DNA from: Pseudomonas kuykendallii
GTDB taxonomy: Bacteria; Pseudomonadota; Gammaproteobacteria; Pseudomonadales; Pseudomonadaceae
NCBI RefSeq assembly: GCF_900106975.1
Contig: NZ_FNNU01000007.1
Coordinates: 1 to 64,000 of the forward strand
Length of the DNA stretch: 64,000 bases
Direction of reading: 5' to 3'
A program made the translations under genes and the position numbers. The notes below the pieces were generated by a model, which made no database searches, had not been told where the DNA came from, and worked only from the letters and a program-made list of their open reading frames with translations. Shown here piece by piece: positions 30,966 to 40,960 of this stretch. Numbering within the stretch: position 1 is the stretch's first letter; every line of letters starts with the position of its first letter.

Positions 30966-31547
30966 TTAAAGTCCGCCGAGGCCGGCGAAGCCCATGAACG
31001 CCACGGCCAGCAGGCCGGCGCAGACGAAGGCGATCGGCGAGCCGCGGAACAGCGCGGGGGTATCGGCCAGCGCGAGGCGCTCGCGCAGGCCGGCGAACAG
31101 CACCATCACCAGGGTGAAGCCGAGCGAGGAGCCGAAGCCATCGAGCAGGGCGACGGCAAAGCCGGCCTTGCTCGACGCGCTGACCAGCGGAATGCCGAGC
31201 ACCGCGCAGTTGGTGGTGATCAGCGGCAGGTAGATGCCGAGCACTTGGTACAGCCCGGGGCTGACCTTGCGCACCAGCATCTCGGTGAACTGCACCAGCG
31301 TGGCGATGATCAGGATGAACGCGAGAATGCGCAGGAACTGTAGCCCCAGCGGCGCCAGCATGAGGTTCTCGACCAGCCAGCAGCAGGCGGCGGCGAGGGT
31401 GAGCACGAAGGTGGTCGCCATGCCCATGCCGAGGGCGCTGTCGATCTTGCTCGACACCCCCATGAACGGGCAGAGGCCGAGAAACTTCACCAGGATCACG
31501 TTGTTGACCAGGGCGGTCGAGAGCAGCAGTAGCAGATAGTCAGACAT
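30966..31547 (-). CDS. rnfA: Rnf electron transport complex subunit A
   Basis: The 193-residue integral membrane subunit begins [19 protein letters not shown] at 31547 behind a strong AAGGAGGTG. The frame is open to 31778, but that region contains promoter elements. Conserved cysteines lie in [10 protein letters not shown] and TTNCAVLGI. It is the first gene of the rnf operon, with a sigma-54 promoter 27-41 bases upstream. Confidence 0.95.
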   Translation of the reverse strand: MSDYLLLLLSTALVNNVILVKFLGLCPFMGVSSKIDSALGMGMATTFVLTLAAACCWLVENLMLAPLGLQFLRILAFILIIATLVQFTEMLVRKVSPGLYQVLGIYLPLITTNCAVLGIPLVSASSKAGFAVALLDGFGSSLGFTLVMVLFAGLRERLALADTPALFRGSPIAFVCAGLLAVAFMGFAGLGGL

Positions 31548-31573
31548 GGGTGCACCTCCTTGGCTGTCCCAGC

Positions 31574-31588
31574 GCAAGTGCCGTGCCA
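31574..31588 (-). promoter_or_regulatory. Sigma-54 promoter of the rnf operon
   Basis: On the minus strand the sequence is TGGCAC, five bases, TTGC, an exact -24/-12 match, placed so that transcription would begin about 15 bases before the rnfA start codon. A NifA site lies about 96 bases upstream (31684-31699). Confidence 0.9.
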
Positions 31589-31683
31589 GTCGAAAAAAGT
31601 GCGGCGAGCCCCCGTCATCCGGGGCCTGCGCCCAATCGGGGGGCATTGCGAAGCTGTCAGGCTTGGCCCGAAGGTTGGGGCTT

Positions 31684-31699
31684 TGTCGGGTATGGCACA
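31684..31699. promoter_or_regulatory. NifA upstream activator sequence shared by rnfA and nifL
   Basis: TGT, ten bases (CGGGTATGGC), ACA: an exact NifA-binding site. It lies about 96 bases from the rnfA -24 element on one side and 80 bases from the nifL -24-like element on the other, so it could serve both. Confidence 0.8.
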
Positions 31700-31778
31700 C
31701 AGCCCTGGGCGTCTGTATGTGGGCCCGCCCGCGCGCCACGCCGCTGCGGCATTGGGGACTAGCGCATATCCCTACCAA

Positions 31779-31794
31779 TGGAACGGTTATTGCT
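31779..31794 (+). promoter_or_regulatory. Probable sigma-54 promoter of nifLA
   Basis: TGGAAC, five bases, TTGCT has the invariant GG and GC at the right spacing and one mismatch to TGGCAC-N5-TTGCT. The predicted transcript start near 31805 leaves a leader of about 28 bases to the nifL ATG at 31833. No palindromic NtrC site was seen. Confidence 0.65.
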
Positions 31795-31832
31795 CCTTAT
31801 CCGGGGTCCTCTCCGTGAGCGAGCACGCCCGC

Positions 31833-33369
31833 ATGTCCAGATCGACCTCCCTGAACTCCGACCCGTCAGCCGTCCCGAGCGAACCGGGCGATTACGATCA
31901 GCTTCCGCCCCAGGTGTTCCGCCAGGCGGTCGAGCAGTCGGCGTTGGCGATCTCCATCACCGACGCCCACGCCCACATCGTCTATGCGAACCCGGCGTTC
32001 CAGCGCGTCACCGGCTACACCCTGCCGGAGGTGATTGGCCGCAACGAGTCGATCCTCTCCTACCGGGTCACCCCGCCGATCGTCTACGAAAGCATGTGGG
32101 CGCAGCTGCTGCGGCAGAAGCCGTGGAACGGCCTGCTGGTGAACCGGCGCAAGGACGGCTCTCGCTACCTCGCCGACCTGACCATCACCCCGGTGCTCGA
32201 CGAGGAGCAGAACATCACCCATTACCTGGGCATGCACCGCGACGTCACCGAGATGCACCGACTCGAACGCCAGGTGCGCAACCAGAAGACCCTTATCGAA
32301 TCGGTGGTGGACGCCGCGCAAGTGGCGATGGTGCTGCTCGACTCGCGCGAACGGGTGCTGCTCAGCAACCAGACCTACAAGAAGCTGATCGGCGACCTCG
32401 CGCCGGACCCGGCGCAACTGCTCCTTTCCGCGCTCGAGCGCGAGGTGCCGGCGTTCGACCGGGTCAACGCGCTGGCCAGCGGCTTCGCCCCGCTGGAAGT
32501 GCGCATCGACCGGCAGGACCGCGAACCGCTGTGGTTCAGCTGCGCCGGCTCGCTCATCGACGAGCAGGACACCAGCGCCGAAGCCTTCTACGAGAACCGC
32601 GGCTACCGCTACATGCTGCTGGTGGTGCAGGACATCAGCGAGCTCAAGCGCCAACAGGACCACATCCGCGCCAGCGGCCTGCGCGCCTTGCTCACCGAAC
32701 AGGAACGCGTGCGCAGCGTGCGCGAGACGCTGTCCGGGGCGATCTACCAGCTCGGCGGGCCGCTGAACATGATCGCCGCCGCGGCCAAGCTGCTGGAGCG
32801 ACAGCCGCAGCTCGACCAGCAGGCGCTGAAGAAGATGTTCGATGACGTGCTGCGCGTCGGCGGCATGACCCTGGACAACCTGAACGCGAGCATTCCGGCG
32901 CTGGCCCAGGAGCCGCTGCAACCGGTCAACCTCAACGCCATCCTGCAGAACGTGCTGTGGATCCTCACCCCGCGCCTGCTCGGCCTGGGCATCGTCGTCG
33001 AGTGGCGCCCGGAGTCGCTGCTGCCCAACGTCAACGGCCTGCCGACCTCGCTGACCATGCTCTTCAAGCAGTTGCTGGACAACGCCATCGAGGGCATCGA
33101 CGCCAAGCGCCAGGGCACCCGCGAGATCAGCGTGACGACGCTGGCCCGCGAGGACCATGTCGAAGTGCTGATCGAAGACAGCGGCGCGGGCATCGCCGCC
33201 GAGCTGCAGAGCCGCGTGTTCGAGCCGTTCTTCACCACCAAGACGCGCGGCCAGCCGCACATCGGCATGGGCCTGACCATGGCCCAGGACGTGGTGATGC
33301 GCCACGAGGGCCTGATCGAGATCGACTCCGCGACCGGCCAGGGCTGCCAGGTAAGGGTGCAGATCCCCT

Positions 33370-33377
<8 letters not shown>
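31833..33377 (+). CDS. nifL: NifL, redox- and nitrogen-sensing inhibitor of NifA
   Basis: The 514-residue protein has an N-terminal PAS domain of the FAD-binding type ([33 protein letters not shown]), a second PAS region (about 150-280) and a C-terminal GHKL domain ([26 protein letters not shown]). The helix expected to carry a phospho-histidine ([17 protein letters not shown]) has none, as is typical for NifL, which binds NifA directly. I prefer the ATG at 31833: it matches the recalled length of Azotobacter NifL and fits the sigma-54 start. A GTG at 31815 is possible. It overlaps nifA by 8 bases, ensuring coupled synthesis. Confidence 0.95.
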
Positions 33378-34917
<1,540 letters not shown>

Positions 34918-34939
34918 CCCACCTGAAGGGCGCCGCAGC

Positions 34940-34977
34940 GCCTGCTGGCGATCGCCGTGCGCGGATCGCCAGCAGGC
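34940..34977. terminator. Bidirectional hairpin terminator after nifA
   Basis: A perfect 14-base stem (GCCTGCTGGCGATC against GATCGCCAGCAGGC) with a 10-base loop fills the gap between nifA and the convergent small gene. Confidence 0.8.
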
Positions 34978-34986
34978 TCGCACTTC

Positions 34987-35292
34987 TCAGCAGCAATCGT
35001 CCTCGACCCGGTACAGCAGGGTCTGCGCCTCGTCGTCCTGACGCCGCTCGAACAGCTCGTGGATGATGTTCACCTGCGCGTGCAGCAGCAGCCGGGCGTC
35101 GTCTTCGGAGCCGTCGCGATCGCCGAGCTTTTCGCGGAAATAGCGGCACAGCACGCAGTTGCCGTCGTCTTCGGCGATGTGGTGCTGGATGCGCGCGTAG
35201 ATCAGGCGGATGCAGTGGTCGCAATCGATGTAGGGCAGGTCGCCCTCACCGGCGATGCTGCGGTAGGTGGTCGTGGTGCCGCTGGTGTTCAT
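34987..35292 (-). CDS. Small cysteine-rich protein of unknown function
   Basis: The 101-residue protein has paired cysteines in DCDHC near residue 24 and CVLC near 46 and ends in DDCC, with a histidine-bearing helix between ([12 protein letters not shown]). The pattern suggests a small metal or Fe-S binding protein, but I do not recognise a family. It is likely cotranscribed with the Crp-type gene upstream (82-base gap). Its place between nifA and nifB suggests a link to nitrogen fixation, which is inference. Confidence 0.6.
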   Translation of the reverse strand: MNTSGTTTTYRSIAGEGDLPYIDCDHCIRLIYARIQHHIAEDDGNCVLCRYFREKLGDRDGSEDDARLLLHAQVNIIHELFERRQDDEAQTLLYRVEDDCC

Positions 35293-35374
35293 GCTGCCTC
35301 CGGAAATGGGGCCCTCCGTCGCGGGAGAGCGGTCGCTGGAAGGCCATCCTAGGAAGCCGACGTGGCGCGGTCTG

Positions 35375-36079
35375 TCAGCCAGCCGACAGCGCGTGCTTTT
35401 CCTGCGCGCGCCAGCTGCTGTAGCGCCAGCCGCTGCGCTCGCGCAGCAGGTCGGCGCGGTGGATGAGGAAGGTGCCGCCGCCGTCGCGCTCGAGAATGCC
35501 CTCGCGGGTCAGCCGGGCGATCAGCGACGACAACGTCTGCCGGGTGGTGCCGAGCAACTGGGCGATGTCCTCGGTGTTCAGCGCCAGCGGCAGGCGCCAG
35601 CTGCGCGCGTCGACCAGTTCGCCCTTGCGCAGCAGCATGCCGTCGAGAAAGCGCGCCAGGCGCCCCTCGACATCGCGAAAGGCCAGGTCCTCGATGATCT
35701 GCATGGCGTTACCCAGCGACTGCGCCAGCACACGGATCACCACCGGCGCGGCTTCGGGCAGCTCCGCCAGCTTGCCGAGCATGGTCCGCGTCTCGGTCAC
35801 CAGCACGTCGCACTCGCTGATCGCCTGCAGGTAGGCGCGGCTGTGGGTGCTGTAGATATCGCCGGGCTCGAGGAAGGTCAGCGTCTGCTCCTTGTCCTCG
35901 AACGTGAGGAACACGCGAATCCGCCCACTGCGCAGGATGAACACGCTGTCGCGGATCTCCTGCGGGCCGCCAAGAATCTCGCCCTGCACCAGGCGGCGCA
36001 CGCGGAAGCCTTCCAGCAGCGCGGCGCGCGAGGGTTCGGAGAGGGCATCGAGCAGGCGTTGGGACTGGTGATCGTTCAT
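35375..36079 (-). CDS. Crp/Fnr-family transcriptional regulator
   Basis: The 234-residue regulator has a cyclic-nucleotide-binding-like beta barrel ([35 protein letters not shown]) and a C-terminal winged helix ([20 protein letters not shown]) as recognition module. It has only one cysteine, so it is not an Fe-S FNR; the effector could be a nucleotide or haem-bound gas. I chose the ATG at 36079; the frame is open further upstream through low-complexity sequence. It is divergent from nifB across 343 bases. Confidence 0.85.
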   Translation of the reverse strand: MNDHQSQRLLDALSEPSRAALLEGFRVRRLVQGEILGGPQEIRDSVFILRSGRIRVFLTFEDKEQTLTFLEPGDIYSTHSRAYLQAISECDVLVTETRTMLGKLAELPEAAPVVIRVLAQSLGNAMQIIEDLAFRDVEGRLARFLDGMLLRKGELVDARSWRLPLALNTEDIAQLLGTTRQTLSSLIARLTREGILERDGGGTFLIHRADLLRERSGWRYSSWRAQEKHALSAG

Positions 36080-36252
36080 CGGCGGGCTCCGGTTCGGCAG
36101 TGTCGCGCGAGGCGACCACCCGGCATCACCAGCAAGGAGCTTGCCGTCGCCGGCCTTAGCGACCAACCGCCGCAGTGGGCCCGCCAGCCGGCGCCTGGGC
36201 GGCCTCTGCCCGCGGGCCAGGCGACAGGCCCGATGCCGCGAAGGCGCAGGCC

Positions 36253-36268
36253 TGTCGCAAACCTCACA
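36253..36268 (+). promoter_or_regulatory. NifA upstream activator sequence of nifB
   Basis: TGT, ten bases (CGCAAACCTC), ACA: an exact match, about 106 bases upstream of the nifB -24 element. Confidence 0.8.
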
Positions 36269-36373
36269 TTCCTCCCATCGCACGTGGGGCGTTGTTCACA
36301 CAGATCGCCGAAAGCGCCAGCGCGATTTTCGATATTCGTTTGAAAACAAGGGGTTGTCGCTCGACAGAGGCAA

Positions 36374-36389
36374 CGGCACAGCGCTTGCA
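36374..36389 (+). promoter_or_regulatory. Sigma-54 promoter of nifB-fdxN-nifO
   Basis: CGGCAC, five bases, TTGCA: the GG and GC cores are exact, with one mismatch at the first base. Transcription would start near 36400, 23 bases before the nifB ATG. Confidence 0.85.
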
Positions 36390-36422
36390 CTCCGAGCTTC
36401 ATCTCACCCGGAGGAAGCGTCC

Positions 36423-37910
36423 ATGGACCTGCCCGTTCTGTTCAACGACCCACCGGCGTCTCCTTCGGGCGGCTGCGCGGCCAACTCGTGCGGTTCCAGC
36501 GATGACCAGCTCGGTCATCTGCCGGAGGCGATACGCGACAAGGTGTTCAACCACCCGTGCTACTCGGAGGACGCCCACCACTACTTCGCGCGCATGCACG
36601 TCGCGGTGGCGCCGGCCTGCAACATCCAGTGCCACTACTGCAACCGCAAGTACGACTGCGCCAACGAATCGCGCCCCGGCGTGGTGTCGGAGGTGCTCAG
36701 CCCGGAACAGGCGGTGAAGAAGGTCAAGGCGGTCGCCGCGGCGATTCCGCAGATGAGCGTGCTCGGCATCGCCGGGCCGGGTGACCCGCTGGCCAACCCG
36801 CAGCGCACCTTCGACACCTTCCGCATGCTCAGCGAGCAGACCCCGGACATCAAACTCTGCGTCTCGACCAACGGCCTGAGCCTGCCGGAGAGCGTCGAGG
36901 AGCTGAGCAAGCACAACATCGACCACGTCACCATCACCATCAACTGCGTCGACCCCGAGGTGGGCGCGAAGATCTATCCATGGATCTTCTGGCAGAACCG
37001 CCGCATCCGCGGCATCGAGGCCGCGCGCATCCTCATCGAGCAGCAGCAGCGCGGGCTGGAGATGCTGGTGGAGCGCGGCATCCTGGTGAAGGTCAATTCG
37101 GTGCTGATCCCCGGCGTCAACGACGAGCACCTCAAGGAGGTCTCGCGCATCGTCAAGGAGAAGGGTGCCTTCCTGCACAACGTGATGCCGCTGATCGCCG
37201 AAGCCGAGCACGGCACCTTCTACGGCCTCACCGGACAGCGCGAACCGAGCCACGCCGAATTGCAGGCGCTGCAGGATGCCTGCGCCGGCGACATGAACAT
37301 GATGCGCCACTGCCGCCAGTGCCGTGCCGATGCGGTCGGCCTGCTGGGCGAGGACCGTGGCGCGGAGTTCACCCTGGACAAGATCGACGCGATGGAAATC
37401 GACTACGCCGCGGCGATGGAAACCCGCGCCCGGGTTCACGCCGATATCGCCGAGGAGCTCGCCCAGCGCCGCCAGCACGGACCCGCGCCGGTGCCGATCC
37501 TGCAGGCGTCCGGTCCGACCGCGCTGATGGCGGTGGCCACCAAGGGCGGCGGCCTGGTCAACGAACACTTCGGCCACGCCCGCGAGTTCCTGATCTACGA
37601 AGCGTCCCCCGCTGGCGTGCGTTTCATCGGCCACCGCCGGGTGGAAACGCCCTACTGCGAGGGCGACAGTAGCTGCGGCGAAGGTGAAAGCGCGCTGGCG
37701 AAGATCATCGACGCACTGGAAGGCTGCCGCGCGGTGCTCTGCGCCAAGGTCGGCTACGAGCCCTGGAGCGCACTGGAGAACGCCGGCATCCAGCCCAACG
37801 GCGAACACGCCCTGGAGCCCATCGAGGAAGCCGTACTGGCGCTTTACCAGGAGCTGCTCGAGGCCGGCAAGCTGACCGATGACGTCGCCCAGCAGCGGCA
37901 GAGCGCCTGA
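36423..37910 (+). CDS. nifB: NifB, radical SAM enzyme making the NifB cofactor
   Basis: The 495-residue enzyme fuses Fe-S units and inserts carbon to build the 8Fe core (NifB-co) of FeMo-cofactor. The radical SAM motif is C66-N-I-Q-C70-H-Y-C73. Extra cysteines flank it (C18, C23, C46, C79), and a CRQC segment lies near 298. A C-terminal NifX-like cofactor-binding domain (about 360-475: GGLVNEHFGHAREFLIYE) is fused, as in Azotobacter. The ATG at 36423 follows CGGAGGAAG; the open frame to 36141 crosses the promoter. Confidence 0.98.
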   Translation: MDLPVLFNDPPASPSGGCAANSCGSSDDQLGHLPEAIRDKVFNHPCYSEDAHHYFARMHVAVAPACNIQCHYCNRKYDCANESRPGVVSEVLSPEQAVKKVKAVAAAIPQMSVLGIAGPGDPLANPQRTFDTFRMLSEQTPDIKLCVSTNGLSLPESVEELSKHNIDHVTITINCVDPEVGAKIYPWIFWQNRRIRGIEAARILIEQQQRGLEMLVERGILVKVNSVLIPGVNDEHLKEVSRIVKEKGAFLHNVMPLIAEAEHGTFYGLTGQREPSHAELQALQDACAGDMNMMRHCRQCRADAVGLLGEDRGAEFTLDKIDAMEIDYAAAMETRARVHADIAEELAQRRQHGPAPVPILQASGPTALMAVATKGGGLVNEHFGHAREFLIYEASPAGVRFIGHRRVETPYCEGDSSCGEGESALAKIIDALEGCRAVLCAKVGYEPWSALENAGIQPNGEHALEPIEEAVLALYQELLEAGKLTDDVAQQRQSA

Positions 37911-37929
37911 CCCGTCACCGATCCAAGAA

Positions 37930-37947
37930 GGCCCCGGAACAGGGGCC
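37930..37947 (+). other. Hairpin in the nifB-fdxN gap
   Basis: GGCCCC and GGGGCC form a 6-base stem in the 60-base gap between nifB and fdxN. It may affect relative expression of the two genes; no thymine run follows. Confidence 0.35.
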
Positions 37948-37970
37948 GCCGATCACCGAGGAGAACCCCG

Positions 37971-38252
37971 ATGGCCCTGGAAATAATCGATAGCTGCGTC
38001 AACTGCTGGGCCTGCGTTCCGGTCTGTCCGAACGATGCGATCTACCAGGCCCAGCCACACTTCCTCATCGATGCGGACAAGTGCACCGAATGCGTCGGCG
38101 ACCACGACGAAGCCCAGTGTGCGAGCATCTGCCCGATCGAGGGCGCGATCCTCGACGAGCTGGGTGATGCGCTGAATCCTCCCGGCTCGCTGACCGGCAT
38201 CCTGCTGTCGGCCGGCGAGCTTCCATCCTCGATCCCCCAGGACATCCGATGA
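37971..38252 (+). CDS. fdxN: FdxN, 2[4Fe-4S] ferredoxin
   Basis: The 93-residue ferredoxin has one classical cluster motif (CVNCWACVPVCP) and a second, expanded motif (CTECVGDHDEAQCASICP) like those of nif-linked bacterial ferredoxins. Directly after nifB, it is expected to donate electrons to or exchange clusters with NifB. It overlaps nifO by 4 bases. Confidence 0.93.
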   Translation: MALEIIDSCVNCWACVPVCPNDAIYQAQPHFLIDADKCTECVGDHDEAQCASICPIEGAILDELGDALNPPGSLTGILLSAGELPSSIPQDIR

Positions 38253-38653
38253 CCACCCTGCATTTCTATGGAAAGCCCGGCTGCAAAGGCAATCAGCGTC
38301 AGCTGGAGCAACTCGCCGCGCTGCACGTACCGGTCGAGGTCCACGACCTGCGCGCCGAGGCCTGGACGGCCGAACGCCTGCTGCAGTTCCTCGAACCGCT
38401 GCCGGTGGCCGAATGGTTCAACCCGACCGCCCCGAGGGTCGCCTCCGGCGAGATCCGCCCGCAGGAGCTCGGCGCCGAAGAAGCCCTGGAACTGCTGCTC
38501 AGCGAACCACTGCTGACCCGCAGGCCGCTGCTGCAACGTGGTGAACGCTTCCTGGTGGGTTTCGAAGCCGCACAAGTGGACAGCTTGCTGGAGCTGCCCG
38601 CGGGCAGCATCGGCAGCGGCCTGGAAGGCTGCGCCTGCGGCAAGCATGGCTGA
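38249..38653 (+). CDS. nifO: NifO, ArsC/Spx-like nif accessory protein
   Basis: The 134-residue protein has the thioredoxin-fold ArsC/Spx signature (LHFYGKPGCKGNQRQLEQL, with a single Cys at the CxxC position) and a cysteine-containing tail (EGCACGKHG). NifO is known from Azotobacter, where it influences molybdenum allocation. It is the last intact gene of the nifB operon. Its last 121 coding bases are duplicated, with a frameshift, just downstream. Confidence 0.85.
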   Translation: MTTLHFYGKPGCKGNQRQLEQLAALHVPVEVHDLRAEAWTAERLLQFLEPLPVAEWFNPTAPRVASGEIRPQELGAEEALELLLSEPLLTRRPLLQRGERFLVGFEAAQVDSLLELPAGSIGSGLEGCACGKHG

Positions 38654-38884
38654 GATGCCAGCCGTGCGGCGGGCCGGGCAAACGGTGGGCTGAAGCCCAC
38701 CCTACACGCGGCAACGCGGCGAACGCTTTCTGGTGGGCTTCGAGGCCGGGCAGGTGGACAGCCCTACTGGAGCTGCCGGCGGGTAGCATCGGCAGCGGCC
38801 TGGAAGGCTGCGCCTGCGGTAAGCACGGCTGAGATGCCAGCCGTGCGGAGGGCCGGGCAAACGGTGGGCTGAAGCCCACCCTAT
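38533..38884. repeat. Tandem duplication of the nifO 3' end plus hairpin
   Basis: Bases 38533-38705 and 38711-38884 are near-identical copies of about 173 bases, separated by 5 bases. Each spans the last part of nifO and the following segment. Both copies end in a GGTGGGC-TGAA-GCCCACC hairpin (38684-38701 and 38863-38880) followed by CCTA, a short palindrome type often scattered in Pseudomonas genomes. Confidence 0.85.
38711..38832 (+). pseudogene. Truncated, frameshifted nifO fragment
   Basis: This second copy of the nifO 3' end lacks a start and has one extra base relative to the intact gene (AGCCCTACTGG against AGCTTGCTGG), which shifts the frame. No promoter precedes it. It is a remnant of the local duplication, not a working gene. 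Confidence 0.8.
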
Positions 38885-38996
38885 GTGGCCGTCACTGCTC
38901 TGAAATGATCAGGAACCGGACCCGATCGGCACATCGCGTAGCGCCGATGAATCCGCGTTGCCACACGATGATCGCGGGTTGCACCCGGCCCACCCT

Positions 38997-39016
38997 ATGG
39001 CCCGCAAGCGGGCCAT
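38997..39016 (-). terminator. Hairpin after nifQ
   Basis: ATGGCCCG and CGGGCCAT form an 8-base stem with a CAAG loop, 20 bases beyond the nifQ stop on the minus strand. No thymine run. Confidence 0.5.
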
Positions 39017-39035
39017 GACCTGGTCGATGGACCGC

Positions 39036-39593
39036 TCAGCTTTCCGGGCCGAAGCACTCGCTGAATTCGATGCAGTCCTGACAGCTCGGCGAGCGGCAGT
39101 AACGCCCGGCGCAGAGCAGGCGGTAGAGGAATTTCTTCCACTTCATGTTGAAGCGGTTCTGCTCGGCCAGGGCAGGGAAGTTGCTCGCCAGCAGCGCGCT
39201 GAGGTCGTCGCGCGACCAGAGCCCGAGGTCGTACCAGAGGTGATCGCCCCCCAGGCAGCCGTGGGCGAGGATGCTGGCCATCCAGGTTTCACTGGGGTCG
39301 TTGCCGGCACGGTGGCTCAACAGCAGTTGCTCAAGCGCCTGGCAGTCGTCGCGCCGGTGACTGGCTGCCGGCAGCACAGCGCCCGGGGCCTGCCCCAGGC
39401 CGGGGAAATGCCGCTGCAACAGGACCTCGAAGTCCGCGGGCGTGAGGCCCAGACCGTCCGGCAGGGCGCTGTGGCCGAATCGCTGGCTGGCCAGCATGCG
39501 CGCCAGCCAGCGGTCGTTGGGCAGGCCGTGGCTACTCGCCAGCCAGACCTGTTCGGCATTCAGCAAGGGGCGGCTCAGGTGCAGTGCGCTCAT
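39036..39593 (-). CDS. nifQ: NifQ, molybdenum delivery protein for FeMo-cofactor
   Basis: The 185-residue protein carries the NifQ signature at its C-terminus: MKWKKFLYRLLC followed by a cysteine cluster (CAGRYC, CQDC, C) that binds a Mo-Fe-S unit delivered to NifE-NifN. I chose the ATG at 39593; the open frame runs on antisense through the hemerythrin gene and is not protein-like. It is the last gene of a three-gene operon with the SIR2-like and hemerythrin genes. Confidence 0.93.
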   Translation of the reverse strand: MSALHLSRPLLNAEQVWLASSHGLPNDRWLARMLASQRFGHSALPDGLGLTPADFEVLLQRHFPGLGQAPGAVLPAASHRRDDCQALEQLLLSHRAGNDPSETWMASILAHGCLGGDHLWYDLGLWSRDDLSALLASNFPALAEQNRFNMKWKKFLYRLLCAGRYCRSPSCQDCIEFSECFGPES

Positions 39594-39631
39594 GGGCGAC
39601 CTCCGGGGAAACGCGACGCAATGGACTGCCT

Positions 39632-40054
39632 TCAGGCGACCTGCTGTTGCGCTTCCCAGCTTTGCGGACGCTGCAGGTGCAGCGCCAGGCAGGCGTCCAG
39701 ACTCTGGATGTGTTCGTCGAGGTTGCGCAGCACGCGCTGGTAGAGCGCTTCGCGGCTGCGCCGGCCGTTGGCCTGGCCGAAACTCGCCTGCATGCGTTGC
39801 AGCATCTCCAGGGTTTCCTGGTGCTCTTCGCAGTGCTCGCGTTGCTCGCCGTAGGCGGTCGCCTGCATGAAGCGCTCTTCCAGGGCGAAGTGTTCTCGGG
39901 CCCGCTCGATGATCCGCTCGATCACCGGCAGTGCGGTGTTTTCGCGCTCGGCGAAGGGCAGGGCGCCGAGCAGGCCGAAGAATGCCTGGCGGGAATTGTC
40001 CAGAGCCGGAAGGCCCATGTAGTGCAGGTGCAGCGGGTAGGAAGCGTGGCTCAT
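39632..40054 (-). CDS. Bacteriohemerythrin-like protein
   Basis: The 140-residue four-helix protein keeps six of the seven usual di-iron ligands at canonical spacing: H55-x3-E59, H74-x3-H78, H115-x4-D120. The first-helix histidine is replaced by arginine (DNSRQAFF, R22). Hemerythrins bind O2 at a di-iron site; here it could buffer or sense oxygen near nitrogenase. Loss of one His may alter O2 chemistry. It overlaps the SIR2-like gene stop by 4 bases and is followed by nifQ after 38 bases. Confidence 0.85.
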   Translation of the reverse strand: MSHASYPLHLHYMGLPALDNSRQAFFGLLGALPFAERENTALPVIERIIERAREHFALEERFMQATAYGEQREHCEEHQETLEMLQRMQASFGQANGRRSREALYQRVLRNLDEHIQSLDACLALHLQRPQSWEAQQQVA

Positions 40055-40929
40055 GGATGTGCTCCGGCGGGATGGCGGACGAGGGGTTCATGATGCGTAC
40101 TCAAACCGTTCAGGACTTGCTCTGGGGCAAGGTCGAGAACGACGAAGCCGGCGCGTTCGAGAAAACGCCGCTCCTTGGCCGAACACTCCGGCATGCAGGC
40201 CCAGCCGGCGGGTTCGCCGGCGCCCCAGACGATGTCGGAGAGCAGCATGCGTTCGGTGTCGCGGTTCAGGCGCAGGCCGATCAGCAGGTACTGCATGCCC
40301 AGGCGGCGCTGCTTGAGAAACGCCGGCATGCCGAAGCCGCCCATCAGTTCGGTGAGGTAGTCGACGTAGTCGGCGTCCGAAGCGACGTACAGCGATTCCG
40401 GGCGCGCCGCCCCGACCGGTTTGAACAGCACCGGCAGGTTGCTATCGAGGGTGTCCTCGGCGACCGCGCGGTAACCCTCGCCATCGTGCTGGAACAGCCG
40501 GTAGCGGGCGAACTCGCCGCTCAGCCGGGCGATGCCGACCACCAGCAGGTGCGGCCGGGTGGCCCAGAAATCCTGCAGCTGGGTGTCGCGGTTGAAATCG
40601 ACCACGTAGGGCGGGTCGAGCTCCGCGATTCGCCCATGCAGCGCCGAGGCGCTCCAGGCATGGTCCCGGTAGGTGGCGTCGAAGAAGCGCACCAGCGCGC
40701 TGCGGCCGCGCTTGAGCTCGACGTTCATTGCGGCCCGGGGAAACTCGTACATCAGCTTCTTGGCCATCGGCTGGCCGTTGTTCAGCGCCAGGATCAGGCT
40801 CTCGCTGTCGGCCGGAATGGCCTGGCCCTGGGCGTCGACCACGCCATCCAGCGCGGCCGGTCCAAGCATCGGCACCAGGGTGCCGGCACGGCGCGCGGCG
40901 ATCAGTTCTACGGGGAGCTCGGGGGTCAT
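40051..40929 (-). CDS. SIR2-like domain protein of unknown function
   Basis: The 292-residue protein has weak SIR2_2-type features: LVPMLGPAALDG where a nucleotide-binding loop is expected, LHGRIAELDPPYVVDFNRD in the place of the usual TTNYD block, and RLSGEFARYRLF further on. No membrane segment is present. It is the first gene of an operon with hemerythrin and nifQ, behind its own sigma-54 promoter and NifA site. NAD binding is plausible from the fold; enzymatic activity cannot be claimed. Confidence 0.6.
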   Translation of the reverse strand: MTPELPVELIAARRAGTLVPMLGPAALDGVVDAQGQAIPADSESLILALNNGQPMAKKLMYEFPRAAMNVELKRGRSALVRFFDATYRDHAWSASALHGRIAELDPPYVVDFNRDTQLQDFWATRPHLLVVGIARLSGEFARYRLFQHDGEGYRAVAEDTLDSNLPVLFKPVGAARPESLYVASDADYVDYLTELMGGFGMPAFLKQRRLGMQYLLIGLRLNRDTERMLLSDIVWGAGEPAGWACMPECSAKERRFLERAGFVVLDLAPEQVLNGLSTHHEPLVRHPAGAHP

Positions 40930-40960
40930 GACGGTTCCTCACCGGGTTTTATCGATCCAT

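Larger units (their letters stand above)
36080..36422. promoter_or_regulatory. Intergenic region between the Crp-type gene and nifB
   Basis: This 343-base stretch has no gene. It holds the nifB activator site and sigma-54 promoter (listed separately). The half nearer the Crp-type gene is GC-rich with several short palindromes but no promoter I can name; no FNR-type TTGAT-N4-ATCAA box is visible. Confidence 0.6.
38654..39035. other. Gene-free stretch between nifO and nifQ
   Basis: This 382-base gap between convergent operons holds the nifO duplicate, the two hairpins and the nifQ terminator. The remainder (about 38885-38990) contains another short CCCACCCTAT repeat piece near 38988 and no gene. 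Confidence 0.6.

Noticed and set aside
36080-36250. FNR-type box for the Crp-family gene or nifB
   Set aside because: No TTGAT-N4-ATCAA-like sequence is present; the short palindromes seen are explained by high GC.
39036-40091. A 351-residue reading of nifQ
   Set aside because: The extra N-terminal part is antisense shadow within the hemerythrin gene region; NifQ similarity begins at the ATG at 39593.
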